Source of the DNA: Flavobacteriaceae bacterium
GTDB lineage: Bacteria; Bacteroidota; Bacteroidia; Flavobacteriales; Flavobacteriaceae
DNA: 64,000 nt
Direction: 5' to 3'
NCBI GenBank assembly: GCA_024638165.1
Contig: JAHEKV010000005.1
Coordinates: 1 to 64,000, forward strand
The translations under genes and the position numbers were made by a program. Positions 25,777 through 34,525 of the stretch are shown here, piece after piece (position 1 is the stretch's first letter; each line of letters starts with the position of its first letter). The notes below the pieces were generated by a model. It saw only the letters and a program-made list of their open reading frames with translations, did not search any database and was not told the origin of the DNA.

Positions 25777-26385
25777 CTGAATACAGAAGGTTTACATACC
25801 AAAATTATAGGCATTGCCACAGCATTTGTTGTGGCAATGCTGTTTATAGCCTGTAACGAAGAGTTCAAGCAGGTTAGCTTGACTGAAGCTGAAAAGAATC
25901 TCCCGCAGGGCGTAGTTGAAAATCTAGAAATGCTCTACACAGAGTCAGTGCGACCGCTATCGGTACTTCAGTCTGACAGTACCAGAGTTGTAGCTATTTT
26001 GCGGGCCGATCGCAATGAGAACTACGAGAATCGCATGTTCCCGTATCAGCTTTTTCCTGAAGGTCTGCACTTGACATTCTTCGACGATGATCATCAGCCT
26101 ACCGAGATTTTTGCAGACTCAGCCATCTATTACTCATTAACGGGTATTGTAGATCTGCGTGGGAACGTTAGAATCAATACCCACGATAATAAGGAGCTTA
26201 CAACCAGCCAGCTTTATTGGAGTAGATCTAGAAATTGGATTTTTACAGAGGAACCTTTTGAATTTGAAAACCCTGAGGAGGGTACGATAATGACGGGAGA
26301 AGGGATGGAGTTTAGTCGAGATTTCTCTTCGCTACAGGCGATGAAGACTCGCGGTATCTTGCAAATTTCAGAATCGGAGAACTAA
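25777..26385 (+). CDS. lptC: LptC-like LPS-export lipoprotein (start uncertain)
   Basis: The LptC fold is recognisable: VENLEMLYTES, FDDDHQPTEIFADSAIYY, GIVDLRGNVRINTHDN, GTIMTGEGMEFSRDFSSLQ. LptC bridges LptBFG and LptA in moving LPS across the periplasm. The lipobox LFIAC lies only 8 residues after the first canonical start (GTG at 25831), too short for a signal peptide. The frame stays open back to a stop at 25768 and encodes a good signal sequence (HTKIIGIATAFVVAMLFIAC). No ATG, GTG or TTG precedes it, so a CTG at 25777 or another rare start is proposed. Coordinates of the start are therefore tentative. Confidence 0.75.
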   Translation: MNTEGLHTKIIGIATAFVVAMLFIACNEEFKQVSLTEAEKNLPQGVVENLEMLYTESVRPLSVLQSDSTRVVAILRADRNENYENRMFPYQLFPEGLHLTFFDDDHQPTEIFADSAIYYSLTGIVDLRGNVRINTHDNKELTTSQLYWSRSRNWIFTEEPFEFENPEEGTIMTGEGMEFSRDFSSLQAMKTRGILQISESEN

Positions 26386-26398
26386 GCATAAGATTATT

Positions 26399-26406
26399 TA
26401 TTTTTG
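26399..26406 (+). promoter_or_regulatory. -7 box abutting the small membrane protein gene
   Basis: TATTTTTG is a perfect TAnnTTTG match, 3 nt before the ATG at 26410. An in-frame TTG at 26404 is part of this box and is unlikely to be the start. The site may serve as an internal promoter for the downstream half of the run. Confidence 0.4.
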
Positions 26407-26409
26407 AGT

Positions 26410-26607
26410 ATGATAAAACTCTTACGTTATACTGAGTACTTGTATTTGATGGTTGCCTTTTTTTCGGGCTATCGTCTAATTGAACTATTAGGAACAGAAA
26501 GTGACGAACGATTATTGTTCGGGGTGTTTTTTGTAGTGTCTATTGGTATGTTCTTCTTTCGAAGAAACTATCGTAAAAAATTCGAGAAGCGCGAAAAGGG
26601 ACTATAA
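26410..26607 (+). CDS. Small two-helix membrane protein (65 aa)
   Basis: Starts at the ATG at 26410 (MIKLLRYTEYLYLMVAFFSG). Two hydrophobic segments (about residues 9-23 and 35-50) are followed by a strongly basic tail (RRNYRKKFEKREKG). It sits between lptC and the CNNM/CorC gene, as small membrane proteins often do in Flavobacteriia. The next gene starts 3 nt after its stop. Function unknown. Confidence 0.75.
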   Translation: MIKLLRYTEYLYLMVAFFSGYRLIELLGTESDERLLFGVFFVVSIGMFFFRRNYRKKFEKREKGL

Positions 26608-26610
26608 GCA

Positions 26611-27897
26611 TTGAACCACTATCTATTTCTTATTCTCATCGCTCTAGTGCTTTCTGCTTTCTTTTCAGGAATGGAGATCGCCTATGTGTCTTCGAATCGA
26701 ATTCACATCGAACTTGAGAAAAAACAGAAGGGACTATTAGCACGATTGCTTTCTAGACTAACGGCTTCGCCTTCGCGGTTTATAGCTAGTATGCTTATTG
26801 GTAATAACTTGGCATTGGTGATCTATGGTTATTACATGGGAAAATTACTTCTCGAAATATTACCGGTAGTAACCCCTGAAAGCAATGCGATTGCCGCCGT
26901 GGTTTTCGGTGAATTTCAGTTACTGACCCATACCTTAATTTCAACGCTGGTTATTCTTCTTACGGCTGAATTTTTGCCCAAGGCAATCTTTCAGATCTAT
27001 GCGAATACGCTCATGAAGGCCTTGGCGCTTCCGGCTTATATTTTTTACACTCTTTTTTCGGGCTTTTCTTGGATGGTTTTAAAAATCTCTGATTGGGTGC
27101 TTAGACTAGTAAAAGCAGATGCTGAAAATCCGCAAGCTACGTTTACCAAATTAGAAATAGGGGATTACATCAGTCAGCAGATGGAGTCTGCGGCTGATAA
27201 TCAAGAAATTGATGCCGAGGTGCAGATCTTTCAAAATGCACTTGAATTTGCAGAGGTGAAAGCAAGGGAGGTGATGATTCCTAGAACAGAAATTACGGCG
27301 GTTGAACTAAGAGACTCGATAAAGACTTTGCGATCTGTTTTTGTAGAGACAGGATTTTCTAAAATTTTGGTCTATCGCGATCGAATTGACAATATTGTGG
27401 GGCATGTCCACTCCTTTGATCTTTTTAAACGTCCGAGAAGTATCAGAACCCTTCTAAAGCCCGTCGAATACGTTCCAGAAACGATGCCTATTCACGATAT
27501 TTTGAATTTACTTACCAAAAAGCGAAGAAGTATGGCGGTGGTTTTAGATGAATATGGCGGTACTTCAGGAATTCTAACTATCGAGGATATCGTGGAAGAA
27601 TTGTTCGGCGAAATCGAAGATGAACACGATGTTAGTGAGCTCATCGAAGAAACGGTAGAAGAGGGTGTCTATCTGTTTTCAGGGAGACTTGAAGTAGACT
27701 ATTTGAATCAGACCTATAAACTCAATCTACCAGAAGAGGAACATTACGAAACCCTAGGAGGGTTAGTTATGGATCATACCGAGGCGATTCCCGAGTTAGG
27801 ACATCAAATTGAAGTTGAAGACTACCGACTCACCGTAGAAGAAGTGTCAAGTAATCGAATCGAACAAATACGACTTGAAATAAAGCCGGCTGAGTAG
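26611..27897 (+). CDS. CNNM/CorC-type membrane protein (hemolysin family)
   Basis: A 428-residue protein starting with TTG at 26611. The DUF21/CNNM transmembrane domain is about residues 1-190 (FFSGMEIAYVSSNRIHIE, MLIGNNLALVIYGYYMG). A CBS pair is about 205-335 (MIPRTEITAV..., MAVVLDEYGGTSGILTIEDIVEELFGEIEDEHD). A CorC_HlyC domain is about 345-425. Such proteins are linked to Mg2+/Co2+ efflux; the hemolysin label is historical. Confidence 0.92.
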   Translation: MNHYLFLILIALVLSAFFSGMEIAYVSSNRIHIELEKKQKGLLARLLSRLTASPSRFIASMLIGNNLALVIYGYYMGKLLLEILPVVTPESNAIAAVVFGEFQLLTHTLISTLVILLTAEFLPKAIFQIYANTLMKALALPAYIFYTLFSGFSWMVLKISDWVLRLVKADAENPQATFTKLEIGDYISQQMESAADNQEIDAEVQIFQNALEFAEVKAREVMIPRTEITAVELRDSIKTLRSVFVETGFSKILVYRDRIDNIVGHVHSFDLFKRPRSIRTLLKPVEYVPETMPIHDILNLLTKKRRSMAVVLDEYGGTSGILTIEDIVEELFGEIEDEHDVSELIEETVEEGVYLFSGRLEVDYLNQTYKLNLPEEEHYETLGGLVMDHTEAIPELGHQIEVEDYRLTVEEVSSNRIEQIRLEIKPAE

Positions 27898-27960
27898 CTA
27901 TAAACATTTCGATACATCGAATAATTTAAGTAGTTTCGCAGACCTAAAACACTTAAGATC

Positions 27961-30081
27961 ATGGCGATTTTAAATACCATTCGTAAACGTACTAGTGTAC
28001 TAATTATTGTAATCGGCCTCGCGCTATTCTCATTTGTAATTTCTGGTATCTTTTCCAGTAATGCATTTCAAGGGGGAGACTTCTCTAATAATGTAGCTGA
28101 GGTAAATGACACTCCGTTATCAATTGAAGACTTCAGACAGAGTTTAGAAATAGCTTCTAATGCTTACGGACAAAGTTTTTCAAACAGTCAACTCGTAAAT
28201 ATCGTTTTTGATCAAGAGGTTCGTAAAGAAATCTTGAAGCAAGAGCACGAAAAACTTGGATTGAACATCGAAGGAGATCAAATTGTTGATTTCATTCGTA
28301 CATCGGGTTACGCAAACATTCCTGCTTTTCAGAACGACGAAGGTTTTTTTGATGAATACGTATTCAAGGCAACGGTTGCGAGCTGGAAAGCTACAAACCC
28401 GGCCCAATACGATGCTTGGTTGATTGACGAGGCTAATATTATTAATGCGGCAAAGGAGCAGATGTACTTCAATTTTGTGAAGGCAGGAGTTTCGACTTCC
28501 TTACAAGAAGGTGCACGTACTTTTAAATTTCAAAATGACAAAGTGAGCTTTGACTATGTTCAGCTTCCTTACTCTAGTATAGCAGATAGCTTAGTTAGCG
28601 TTTCGAAAGAAGAAATCGCCGCTTATGTTGCAGAAAACTCAAAACAATTCAAGCAAGAAGAAGCAAGAGATCTACGCTATGTATTTTTTCAAGAGAAGCC
28701 TTCTAAGGCAGATGAGGATGCGGTGTTAACGCGAATCACATCGCTTTTAGAGGATCGTGAAGAGTACAGTGAAGAGACTAAGGGTAGTGTAACTGTTCAA
28801 GGATTTAAAAACACAACCAATGAGGCTGATTTCATTCAGCGTTTCTCTGATGTTGCTGGTAATTTAGAATATCGTACGGCAGAAACTTTACCTGCGGTTG
28901 CGGCGGCACAAATTACAGGGCTATCTAAAGGTGCGGTTTATGGACCGTACAAGGATGGCAATACCTACAAGATTAGCAAATTAGTTGATTCTAAAAAGAA
29001 CGGTAGTGTTCGCTCAAGTCACATTTTAGTGGCTTACAAGGGTGCAGAGAGAGCCGCATCTACCATTGAGCGATCAAAAGAAGAGGCTAGAACTAGAGCT
29101 CAAGAATACTTGAGAAGAGCTCGCAGCGGTAATGAAGCTTTTGCTGATTTAGCGCGCGAGGGATCTGATGGCCCTACTGGTACTCAAGGTGGAGACTTAG
29201 GATTCGTAAATGAGGGTGTTATGGTAGATGCTTTCAATGATTTTATTTTTGATAATCCGGTAGGTCGTATTGGCCTAGTTGAAACTGAGTTTGGTTACCA
29301 TGTGGTTAAAGTTGAAGCTAAGCGCGATGTGTATTCTGTAGCTACAGTGACGCTTCGTATCGAACCTTCTGAGACTACAACCAACACCTTATTTACTGAT
29401 GCTACTACTTTCGAAATGAAAGTGTCAGATGCTGAACCTAATGCATTCTCAACGATTGCAAATGAGGGAGGTTATACGGTGCGTCCGATCTCGCAACTAA
29501 AAGTTTTAGACGAGAACCTGCCTGGCTTAGGTACGCAACGAAACATTGTGCGTTGGGCCTTTGACTCAGACAGAAAAGTTGGTGATGTTAGTCGTTTTGA
29601 TATCGCTGGCGGATATGTAATCGCTCAAATGACAAAGAGGTACGAAGAAGGAGTTCAAACTCCAGAGCAAGCTTCAGCTAGAGTTCTTCCTATTCTAAGA
29701 AAACAGAAGAAAGCAGCTATGCTTAAAGACCAGTATGGATCATCAAATTTCGAAAGTCTTAACGGTCAGGGTACCGCTAATGCAGGGTCTGCTTTAGCAA
29801 TGACGACTCGTTCAAGTGTGATCTCTGGAATCGGTTCTGAGCCGTATGTGGTAGGAAAAGCTTTAGCCTTAGAGGCAGGTCAAACTTCTTCACTTATTGA
29901 AGGTGAGTATGGGGTTTATGTTCTTAAAATCACTGAGAAAAATGAGGCTATGGAGCTAGCAACTTACGCTCCATTTACTGAGACGATTGCTGCGCAGCGT
30001 GCCAATCAAGCTGCGGCAAATGCCTTCTACGCACTTAAAGAAAAAGCTGAAATAAAAGATAACCGAGCTATCTTTTACTAA
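27961..30081 (+). CDS. ppiD: Periplasmic folding factor PpiD-like (SurA_N plus parvulin)
   Basis: A 706-residue membrane-anchored chaperone. A single N-terminal helix (about 12-32, SVLIIVIGLALFSFVISGIF) follows a short cytoplasmic start. A SurA_N-like helical region follows (about 40-300). One parvulin PPIase domain is about 350-457 (VRSSHILV, GGDLGFVNEGVMVDAFNDF, ETEFGYHVVKV). A second degenerate parvulin-like region lies near 590-690 (SLIEGEYGVYVLKITEK). It assists outer-membrane protein folding. It is preceded by an inverted repeat at 27908-27921 and ends with a CTAA stop overlap against the GHMP kinase gene. Confidence 0.92.
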   Translation: MAILNTIRKRTSVLIIVIGLALFSFVISGIFSSNAFQGGDFSNNVAEVNDTPLSIEDFRQSLEIASNAYGQSFSNSQLVNIVFDQEVRKEILKQEHEKLGLNIEGDQIVDFIRTSGYANIPAFQNDEGFFDEYVFKATVASWKATNPAQYDAWLIDEANIINAAKEQMYFNFVKAGVSTSLQEGARTFKFQNDKVSFDYVQLPYSSIADSLVSVSKEEIAAYVAENSKQFKQEEARDLRYVFFQEKPSKADEDAVLTRITSLLEDREEYSEETKGSVTVQGFKNTTNEADFIQRFSDVAGNLEYRTAETLPAVAAAQITGLSKGAVYGPYKDGNTYKISKLVDSKKNGSVRSSHILVAYKGAERAASTIERSKEEARTRAQEYLRRARSGNEAFADLAREGSDGPTGTQGGDLGFVNEGVMVDAFNDFIFDNPVGRIGLVETEFGYHVVKVEAKRDVYSVATVTLRIEPSETTTNTLFTDATTFEMKVSDAEPNAFSTIANEGGYTVRPISQLKVLDENLPGLGTQRNIVRWAFDSDRKVGDVSRFDIAGGYVIAQMTKRYEEGVQTPEQASARVLPILRKQKKAAMLKDQYGSSNFESLNGQGTANAGSALAMTTRSSVISGIGSEPYVVGKALALEAGQTSSLIEGEYGVYVLKITEKNEAMELATYAPFTETIAAQRANQAAANAFYALKEKAEIKDNRAIFY

Positions 30082-30983
30082 TAGATACAAAGCTCTTGGA
30101 GCTTCAAAATAGTTGAATATCCCTTGTCTTCTAGATAAGGGATATTTTTTTTGCGAGTAAATAAGGCAAAGTCCCCACCCCATGCACCGAGTGAGATAAA
30201 AACCCCATCAGGTCTATCGGAAAATAATTGATCACCAATCGCGGTAATGTCTAATCGATTGGCTAAGAGGTTTTCTTGTTCTAATAGTAGCTTTTCGAAG
30301 CGATTGATGTCAGAGGTTTCTTCGCTTATTGCAATGCTTAATCTCGAAAGTTCATTCAAGAAATAATCAGAGCTTTGGGCTTTTCTATAATGTATTATCG
30401 CTTCTCTACTGTTCATCTTCTGATTGAGATAAACAAGATGTAATTCATCTGTAAATGTTGGCCTCCAGTTAAGAGGGTTAACACTCACCTCTTTACCGAT
30501 GCGTTGAAATCGAATGGGGCCTTCTGCGGTTGCGCAAGCAATATCATATCCACTTCCTTTAAAACCTGAGTCTAGAAGTTCATAGGCGTTTACCGATGCA
30601 AATTGGGCTAAAGCTGCAATAAGGGTAGATGAAGATCCTAACCCCCATTCTCTATCAAATTCCAGAGTTGTTTCAAGGGTAAATGAATAGTTGAAATCTG
30701 GATTCAAACTACGAGCCGCTATTAATAGTTTCGAAAACGTGTTTGCAACGTCTTCAGAACTCGTCTTTAGAGGTGCTAGACTTTTAACATCAAACTCAGC
30801 TTCAAACCAAGTATTGCCTTTATCATCTACCGCTTTACATTGAATAATATTAGACCTGTCGGTTTCAAAGCAAAATCGCTGGCCCAATTTCGTGGGTAGT
30901 GCAAACCCAACGGCCCCATCAAGAACTCCATAGGCTCCACTAATGAGAAGTTTCCCTTTAGTATAGTAATTTCTAACGGCCAT
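30078..30983 (-). CDS. GHMP-superfamily kinase (mevalonate-pathway type)
   Basis: A 301-residue kinase. It starts with KGKLLISGAYGVLDGAVGFALP, has the ATP-binding motif LGSSSTLIAAL (motif 2) and GYDIACATAEG, the form typical of the Bacteroidota 'GYDIA' group. These proteins are adjacent to HMG-CoA reductase in many Flavobacteriia and are thought to phosphorylate mevalonate or phosphomevalonate. The start overlaps the HMG-CoA reductase stop by 11 nt, so both belong to one operon. Which phosphorylation step it performs is not settled by sequence. Confidence 0.87.
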   Translation of the reverse strand: MAVRNYYTKGKLLISGAYGVLDGAVGFALPTKLGQRFCFETDRSNIIQCKAVDDKGNTWFEAEFDVKSLAPLKTSSEDVANTFSKLLIAARSLNPDFNYSFTLETTLEFDREWGLGSSSTLIAALAQFASVNAYELLDSGFKGSGYDIACATAEGPIRFQRIGKEVSVNPLNWRPTFTDELHLVYLNQKMNSREAIIHYRKAQSSDYFLNELSRLSIAISEETSDINRFEKLLLEQENLLANRLDITAIGDQLFSDRPDGVFISLGAWGGDFALFTRKKNIPYLEDKGYSTILKLQELCIY

Positions 30984-32283
30984 TTCGTAGTTGGTTGAGT
31001 GCCTCTTTAACCGCTGAGTTAGTAACGGTTTGTTCGCTAAATTGCTTGCTTAGGATTTGTTTTTCCTCTTCAGAAGCTCCAAGTGCACTCAGCAGATTTA
31101 AAAGGTGCATTTTCATGTGCCCTTTTTGAATACCCGTGGTAACCAGAGAATTTACAGCCGCAAAATTTTGTGCTAGACCTGCAACCGCTACAATTCGCAT
31201 CAGTTCTTTTGCTGAGGGCTTATCTAAAATTTCTAGAGATCGCTTTACGAGTGGATGTAAAGAGGTTAATCCGCCAACGGTACCGAGTGCAAGAGGAATA
31301 TCTAGCCAGAAGTGAAGGGTGTCATTTTCAATCTTTGCCTGACTAAGTGATCGGTATTTACCGTCTTTGGATGCATAGGCATGAACTCCTGCCTCTACCG
31401 CTCTAAAGTCATTCCCCGTCGCAATAATTACAGCATCAACACCATTCATAATCCCTTTATTGTGTGTCACTGCTCGATAAGGTTCTTCGCGTGCAATATG
31501 GACCGCTCTAACAAACTTTTTGGCATAGGATTGAGCATCTGACAGATTTGCTCCTAATTGTTCAATAGGAACGCTTACACTTGCGCGTACTACGCAATTG
31601 GGTACGTAGTTGCTCAGTATGCTCATTACCACTTCAGGTAGCTCATCTGCTTCGAAGGTTGAGGTTGCTGCGCTAGTAAAAGATTTAGCGAGGGTCTCTA
31701 AACAGGTGTTGATAAAGTTAGCCCCCATAGCGTCGGCGGTTTCAAAACGCAAATCGATTTGATAATAACCTTCAAGAGCATTTGTCTTGTCAATCAGTTG
31801 TATGCTTTGTATACCCCCTCCACGGCGCTCCATACTTTCGGTAATCGAGCTAAGCTCGCCTAAGAATCTAGAGGTGTTCTCATTGAAAAATCGATTTAAT
31901 TTTTCAGCCGGGCCATAATAGTTCAGGTGTATTTGCCCTACTTTTTCTGTTCCTAATACTTCTGTTTGGAATCCGCCCTTAGTACTCCAAAATTTTGCTG
32001 CTTTACTTGCTGCCGCAACTACTGAACTCTCTTCAATAGCCATAGGAATGGTATACCATTTACCATCAATTAAGAAGTTAGGAGCTACTCCTAGTGGTAA
32101 GTAATGGTTGGTTAACGTATTCTCGATGAATTCGTCGTGAATTTTCTGAACCTCAGGGTCTGAATGATTGTAAGTCTCGAGAGTAGCTTTAAACGCACTC
32201 GGGTTTTCTCCATGGGTTTCGGCAACCCAATGAATCTTTTCAGCTTTGGTTAATTTCGAGAAACCTTCAATTTTCTTTGACAT
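30973..32283 (-). CDS. mvaA: Class II hydroxymethylglutaryl-CoA reductase
   Basis: A 436-residue cytoplasmic enzyme. Catalytic residues are in place: Glu84/85 in AIEESSVVAA, Lys in THNKGIMNGVDA, Asp in IATGNDFRAVE and the C-terminal His in KGHMKMHLLN. The early RMERRGGG-like motif and length mark class II ('degradative-type') reductases, which in Bacteroidota serve the biosynthetic mevalonate pathway to isoprenoids. Transcribed with the GHMP kinase from a promoter with a perfect -7 box at 32300-32307. Confidence 0.94.
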   Translation of the reverse strand: MSKKIEGFSKLTKAEKIHWVAETHGENPSAFKATLETYNHSDPEVQKIHDEFIENTLTNHYLPLGVAPNFLIDGKWYTIPMAIEESSVVAAASKAAKFWSTKGGFQTEVLGTEKVGQIHLNYYGPAEKLNRFFNENTSRFLGELSSITESMERRGGGIQSIQLIDKTNALEGYYQIDLRFETADAMGANFINTCLETLAKSFTSAATSTFEADELPEVVMSILSNYVPNCVVRASVSVPIEQLGANLSDAQSYAKKFVRAVHIAREEPYRAVTHNKGIMNGVDAVIIATGNDFRAVEAGVHAYASKDGKYRSLSQAKIENDTLHFWLDIPLALGTVGGLTSLHPLVKRSLEILDKPSAKELMRIVAVAGLAQNFAAVNSLVTTGIQKGHMKMHLLNLLSALGASEEEKQILSKQFSEQTVTNSAVKEALNQLRNGR

Positions 32284-32299
32284 TCGGCTAATTTGAAAG

Positions 32300-32307
32300 C
32301 AAAGATA
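32300..32307 (-). promoter_or_regulatory. -7 box of the HMG-CoA reductase operon
   Basis: TATCTTTG on the minus strand is a perfect TAnnTTTG match, 16 nt before the ATG at 32283. No clear -33 element. Confidence 0.5.
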
Positions 32308-32375
32308 AGGATTAGGCTGAGCTTTAGTATTCGGTAAATATTTAGTAAACTTGAGGGTTTATAGATATCTACACG

Positions 32376-34523
32376 ATGAAAAAATTCCTTTTTTCTGCCC
32401 TCGCAGTAATTGTTAGCAGTCTTTCTTTCTCACAACAACCGATCACCCTAGAAGAGATTTGGTCAGGAGCCTTCTCTACAGAGGGAATTGCCAATTTACG
32501 ATCGTTAAATTCAGGGGATGCTTACACGGTTCTTGAGTACCATGATGGCAAGAGCCAGATTGTAAAGTATCGTTACAGTGACATGCAATCTGAGGGTGTT
32601 CTTTTGAGTTCTGGAGGCGCTATTCCTAGATTTAGCGGATATACTTTTAGCGACGATGAAGGCCGTGTATTACTAGCTACACAGCGTAAGCCGATATTCA
32701 GACGTTCATCAGAGGCGGTTTATTATGTCTATGATTTCAAAACCCAAGAACTTACTAAGGTTAGCGATTCACTAATTCGAGTTCCTGCTTTCTCTCCCGA
32801 TGGCTCAAAGTTGGCCTACGTTTTTGAGAATAACTTATATGTGTTTGATATTGCTTCTAAGTCAAGTCGCCAGCTTACTGAGGACGGGAAGTACGGATCA
32901 ATCATTAACGGGCACGCCGACTGGGTTTATGAAGAGGAATTTTCGTTGGTTAGAGCCCATGAGTGGAGTCCTGAAGGTACTCGTTTAGCTTACTTGAAGT
33001 TTGATGAGAGTTTGGTTCCTGAGTTTTCAATGGATGTCTTTGGTACGGAGTTGTATCCGAGTCAGTATCGATTCAAGTACCCAAAGGCAGGAGAGAATAA
33101 TGCGGTCGTAGCGGTTCATATTGTCGACCTAGCATCAGGAAAGGATAACCGTGTTGCACTTTCTCAAGATTACTACATACCGAGAATACAGTTCATGAAT
33201 CATAGTGAACACCTTTCGGTTCAAACTTTAAATCGCCATCAAAATCGTTTGATGTTATATAAGGTGAACATAAAAACATTGGAGGTAGGCACTTTATTAG
33301 AAGAAACCGATGAGGCTTATGTGGACTTACACGATAATTTAACCTTTTTACCTAAGGATGATTTTATTTGGACCAGTGAGCGCGACGGCTACAACCATAT
33401 CTATCTTTATAGTTCTGAAGGGAAGTTGGTTCGTCAAATTACCAGTGGTGAATTTGAGGTGACCAATTTTTATGGTTACGATAAAAAGAGGGATCGAATT
33501 TTCTATCAATCTACTGAGCCTTCATCTATTGAACGTGCGATTTACCGAATTTCAACCAAGGGTAAATACAAAACACGTTTGACCACTCGGGCAGGAACAC
33601 ATAACGCCCAGTTCTCTAAAGATTTTCAATATTTCATTGGCACTTATAGTAGCAGTACGACTCCCTATGAGTTTACCCTTCGCAACCCTAGAACGGGAAG
33701 TGTGCTCAGTGTGATTAAAGACAACTCGAAACTTGCTGAGAAATTAAAGGGATATGACATTGCTCCAAAAGAATTTGGCACGCTAAACGTAGGTGCGAAT
33801 CAGCTGAATATGTACATGATTCGTCCGAATGATTTTGATCCTTCAAAGAAGTATCCGCTATTGATGTTTCAATATTCAGGTCCTGGTTCACAGCAGGTGG
33901 CCGATCAGTGGATGGGTTCGAACGACTACTGGCATCAAATGCTAGCTAGTCAAGGATACATTGTTGCTTGTGTGGACGGACGCGGAACTGGTTTTAAAGG
34001 AAGAGATTTTAAAAAATCAACTTACCTAAACCTCGTAAAATTTGAAACGGAAGATCAAATCGCTGCTGCCAAGAAACTTTCTGAGCTTGATTATATCGAT
34101 GAGACGCGCACCGGCATTTGGGGATGGAGTTTCGGCGGTCATATGAGTACAAATGCCCTTTTGAAAGGAAACGATGTATTCGAAATGGCTATCGCTGTAG
34201 CACCTGTTACTAGCTGGAGGTTTTATGACACGATATACACTGAGCGTTTTTTACGCACCCCTGAGGAGAACCCGGGTGGATACGATAACGAGTCGCCCTT
34301 TAATTATCCAGAGCTTTTAAAAGGCAAGTACCTGCTCGTTCATGGTAGCGGGGATGACAATGTTCACGTTCAGAATTCAATGCGTATGATCGAGGCTCTT
34401 ATTCAGGCGAATAAGCCTTTTGACTGGGCGATCTATCCCGATAGAAATCACGGAATTTATGGCGGAAACACTCGTCTTCATCTGTACTCAAAAATGACAG
34501 AATTCATTAAAAACAACCTTTAA
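32376..34523 (+). CDS. Dipeptidyl peptidase IV-type serine peptidase (S9)
   Basis: A 715-residue protein with a signal peptide (MKKFLFSALAVIVSSLSFSQ). The N-terminal DPPIV propeller is about 60-460, with the double-Glu motif in ADWVYEEEF that binds the substrate amino terminus. The alpha/beta hydrolase is about 470-715: Ser585 in GWSFGG, Asp660 in HGSGDDNVH and His692 in DRNHG. DPP IV removes X-Pro dipeptides from peptides in the periplasm. It lies 2 nt upstream of a POT-family peptide transporter, so the pair probably cleaves and imports dipeptides. Confidence 0.94.
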   Translation: MKKFLFSALAVIVSSLSFSQQPITLEEIWSGAFSTEGIANLRSLNSGDAYTVLEYHDGKSQIVKYRYSDMQSEGVLLSSGGAIPRFSGYTFSDDEGRVLLATQRKPIFRRSSEAVYYVYDFKTQELTKVSDSLIRVPAFSPDGSKLAYVFENNLYVFDIASKSSRQLTEDGKYGSIINGHADWVYEEEFSLVRAHEWSPEGTRLAYLKFDESLVPEFSMDVFGTELYPSQYRFKYPKAGENNAVVAVHIVDLASGKDNRVALSQDYYIPRIQFMNHSEHLSVQTLNRHQNRLMLYKVNIKTLEVGTLLEETDEAYVDLHDNLTFLPKDDFIWTSERDGYNHIYLYSSEGKLVRQITSGEFEVTNFYGYDKKRDRIFYQSTEPSSIERAIYRISTKGKYKTRLTTRAGTHNAQFSKDFQYFIGTYSSSTTPYEFTLRNPRTGSVLSVIKDNSKLAEKLKGYDIAPKEFGTLNVGANQLNMYMIRPNDFDPSKKYPLLMFQYSGPGSQQVADQWMGSNDYWHQMLASQGYIVACVDGRGTGFKGRDFKKSTYLNLVKFETEDQIAAAKKLSELDYIDETRTGIWGWSFGGHMSTNALLKGNDVFEMAIAVAPVTSWRFYDTIYTERFLRTPEENPGGYDNESPFNYPELLKGKYLLVHGSGDDNVHVQNSMRMIEALIQANKPFDWAIYPDRNHGIYGGNTRLHLYSKMTEFIKNNL

Positions 34524-34525
34524 TT

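Noticed and set aside
26404-26409. TTG as the start of the 65-residue membrane protein
   Set aside because: The TTG is the end of a perfect -7 box; the ATG at 26410 gives a normal N-terminus.
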